A DNA stretch of 64,000 nucleotides. Origin: Ruegeria sp. 6PALISEP08 (GTDB lineage Bacteria > Pseudomonadota > Alphaproteobacteria > Rhodobacterales > Rhodobacteraceae). This document shows, piece by piece, positions 62,292-64,000 of this stretch. Made by a program: the position numbers and the translations under genes. The stretch is from positions 186,001-250,000 of the forward strand of contig NZ_LGXZ01000006.1 of NCBI RefSeq assembly GCF_001238295.1, given 5' to 3'. The notes under the pieces are model-generated. The model saw only the letters and a list, made by a program, of their open reading frames with translations, did no database searches and had not been told where the DNA came from. The first letter of the stretch is position 1. Each line of letters starts with the position of its first letter.

Positions 62292-63365
62292 TTACTGCGG
62301 AATTTCGCCTTCCAAACCTTCGACATAGAAGTTCATGCCTGCCAGCGTGCCGTCGTCAGCAGTTTCTCCTTCAGCCAACCAGTCGCTACCGTCCTGCTTT
62401 TTCAGCGGGCCGGTGAAGGGGTGGTACTCACCCGCAGCCATGGCGGCTTTCAGTGCCAAGGCCTCTTCCTTGACATCGGCAGGAACGGCTTCCGTGATCT
62501 CGCCGATTGCAACCATGCCTTCCCGAATGCCATCCCATGTGTTGGCGCTTTCCCATGTGCCATCCATGACAGCTTGGGTCCGTGCAATGTAGTAGGGGGC
62601 CCAATCATCGATGATCGACGAGACGCGCGGGAACGGAGCATATTCGCTCATGTCCGAGGCCTGACCAAAGGTGACAACGTTACCCGCCTCTTGCGCAGCT
62701 GCCTGCGGGGCAGTCGAGTCGGTGTGTTGCAGGATAACGTCCGCGCCCTGTTCAATCAGAACAGTGGCGGCGTCAGCCTCTTTTGCTGGATCAAACCACG
62801 TGTATGCCCAGACGATCTTGAACTCGACATCCGGGTTCACCTTCTTGGCGTGGATATAGGCCGAGTTGATGCCACGGATCACTTCGGGGATCGGGTACGA
62901 ACCGATATATCCGATGATGTTGGATTTGGTCATGTTACCCGCGATGTGGCCCTGAACAGCGCGACCTTCATAGAAACGGGCCGAATAGACCGAGACGTTG
63001 TCGGCGGTCTTATAGCCGGTCGCGTGCTCGAACTTCACGTTCGGGAACTTCTGGGCCACGTTGATGGTCGGATCCATGTAGCCGAACGAAGTGGTAAAGA
63101 TCAGATCGGCACCTTCCAGCGCCATCTGGGTCATAACACGCTCGGCATCGGGACCTTCGGGAACCGATTCAACAAAGACGGTTTCAACCTTGTCGCCAAA
63201 GTGATCCTCGACGGCCAGACGGCCCTTGTTGTGTTCATAGGTCCAGCCACCGTCACCCACGGGGCCGACATAGACGAAACCGACCTTGGTTTTGTCTTGC
63301 GCAACGGCACCAGTCGCCAGACCCAGCGCGATTGCAGCCGTTGTCAGAAGTGATTTGAATTTCAT
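62292..63365 (-). CDS. BMP-family ABC transporter substrate-binding protein
   Basis: The 357-residue periplasmic binding protein of the BMP/PnrA family has a signal peptide (MKFKSLLTTAAIALGLATGAVA). It shows KVGFVYVGPVGDGGWTYEHN and GADLIFTTSFGYMDP with the family Asp/Trp contacts. BMP proteins bind nucleosides or similar compounds for import. ATG 63365 follows GGGAG; the longer frame begins at 63380. The permease gene precedes it in the same direction. Confidence 0.92.
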   Translation of the reverse strand: MKFKSLLTTAAIALGLATGAVAQDKTKVGFVYVGPVGDGGWTYEHNKGRLAVEDHFGDKVETVFVESVPEGPDAERVMTQMALEGADLIFTTSFGYMDPTINVAQKFPNVKFEHATGYKTADNVSVYSARFYEGRAVQGHIAGNMTKSNIIGYIGSYPIPEVIRGINSAYIHAKKVNPDVEFKIVWAYTWFDPAKEADAATVLIEQGADVILQHTDSTAPQAAAQEAGNVVTFGQASDMSEYAPFPRVSSIIDDWAPYYIARTQAVMDGTWESANTWDGIREGMVAIGEITEAVPADVKEEALALKAAMAAGEYHPFTGPLKKQDGSDWLAEGETADDGTLAGMNFYVEGLEGEIPQ

Positions 63366-63397
63366 GTAGTTACTCCCCAAGTTGGTTCAGTTGGCCC

Positions 63398-64000
63398 CTA
63401 GTGTGAGGCATGGAAGATCCGGCCCAATGCGGCAGGTGCGCTGCTCTTGTCGGCCGAAAGGATCACAAGCACAAGGATCGTGATGATATAAGGCGACATT
63501 GCCAGATACTCGACGGGGATGGCAACGCCTGCTGCCTGCAAATTAAGCTGCAACACGGTGATACCGCCAAACAAGTAGGCACCCAACAAGGCACGCCATG
63601 GTTTCCAGCTGGCAAATACCACCAGCGCCAGAGCAATCCAGCCCACACCCGCGGTCATACCCTCGGTCCACTGTGGCACGCGGATCAGGCTGATATAGGC
63701 CCCGCCCAGACCCGCGCAGGCCCCGCCAAACAGGATCGCCATGACGCGGATCTTGATGACCTTATAACCAAGCGCGTGCGCGGCATCGTGGTTTTCACCA
63801 ACCGCGCGCAGGATCAGACCGACACGGGTATATTTGAGCGTGGCCCAAACCGCTGCGGTCAAAGCGATGCCAACATAGAGGATCGGGTCATGCTGGAACA
63901 GGATCGGCCCGATGACGGGAATGTCGCTGAGTACCGGAATGTGGATATCACCCATACTCGGGGGTTTGACGCCCACATAGCTTTGCCCCATCAAAGCGCT
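63398..64000 (-). CDS. BMP-type ABC transporter permease (5' end outside window)
   Basis: The C-terminal part of a nucleoside-type ABC permease (YufQ-like, BPD-transport-2) is visible, with about 200 residues. The EAA-type loop is seen as RAVGENHDAAHALGYKVIKIRV, plus a GGACAGLGGAYISL helix and a final LNLQAAGVAIPVEYLAMSPYIIT end. The frame stays open to the right edge, so the start lies outside. It is 32 bases upstream of the binding protein in the same operon. Confidence 0.88.
   Translation of the reverse strand, partial: SALMGQSYVGVKPPSMGDIHIPVLSDIPVIGPILFQHDPILYVGIALTAAVWATLKYTRVGLILRAVGENHDAAHALGYKVIKIRVMAILFGGACAGLGGAYISLIRVPQWTEGMTAGVGWIALALVVFASWKPWRALLGAYLFGGITVLQLNLQAAGVAIPVEYLAMSPYIITILVLVILSADKSSAPAALGRIFHASH

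Overview
The window looks like a chromosomal segment of a marine alphaproteobacterium of the Rhodobacteraceae (Roseobacter group, Ruegeria-like). This rests on the high GC content, a class I lysyl-tRNA synthetase, a stand-alone NDUFS4-type complex I subunit, an NsrR with the C91/C99/C105 cysteine pattern, a VPxPA-type C-terminal sorting tail, and the dense ABC-transporter and cyclitol catabolic content. The species is an inference; no rRNA gene is present to fix it.

Layout. 1-14.8 kb is housekeeping: an SDR fragment, a protein of about 18 MORN repeats, NAD synthetase (nadE), an FAD amine oxidoreductase, a Tat-exported metallo-hydrolase, a short glutamyl-tRNA synthetase, nsrR with candidate FNR/NnrR and NsrR boxes, the ybbA-ybbP/tesA cluster, an L,D-transpeptidase and a cold-shock protein. 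14.8-32.8 kb is more mixed: a VPxPA-tailed exported protein, an intergenic palindromic repeat, a glycosyltransferase with an apparent frameshift at its start, ettA, an AT-rich ORF with an HEPN-like motif, MOSC-nadD-dacB, TerB, a small EamA transporter, a methyltransferase, lysK, a beta-helix protein, small monooxygenase-fold and stress proteins, a second copy of the palindromic repeat and an AT-rich two-gene module. 32.8-36.6 kb carries uvrB, an SRPBCC protein, the NDUFS4 homologue, a GNAT acetyltransferase and tRNA-Arg(TCT).

36.5-38.9 kb is anomalous. A single AT-rich gene for a large DMT-like membrane protein sits between tRNA-Arg(TCT) and a 77-nt near-copy of that tRNA. The copy has anticodon TTT and a mispaired acceptor stem.

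39-56 kb is an inositol (cyclitol) catabolic locus: iolG, a three-gene ABC importer, iolD, iolE, a phytanoyl-CoA-dioxygenase-like protein, iolB, an SDR and a TIM-barrel isomerase on the + strand. iolC, a second iolB and iolJ lie on the - strand, followed by two more Gfo/Idh/MocA dehydrogenases and a LacI repressor. Four copies of one palindrome (consensus TTGCAACCGGTTGCAA) lie before iolG, before the importer, between iolC and the second dehydrogenase, and before lacI. They define a local regulon. Only iolA (methylmalonate-semialdehyde dehydrogenase) is missing from the textbook route.

56-62.2 kb is a glycerol-3-phosphate importer operon (ugpBAEC) with a HAD-family protein whose DxD motif reads DAY, ending in a DeoR/GlpR-type regulator. 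Two TTCATATGAA palindromes exactly 21 bp apart precede it. The window ends in a BMP-family nucleoside-type ABC transporter cut by the right edge.

The most unusual material is the tRNA-flanked transporter gene with its anticodon-shifted tRNA copy, and the non-canonical oxygenase/SDR/isomerase module inside the inositol regulon.
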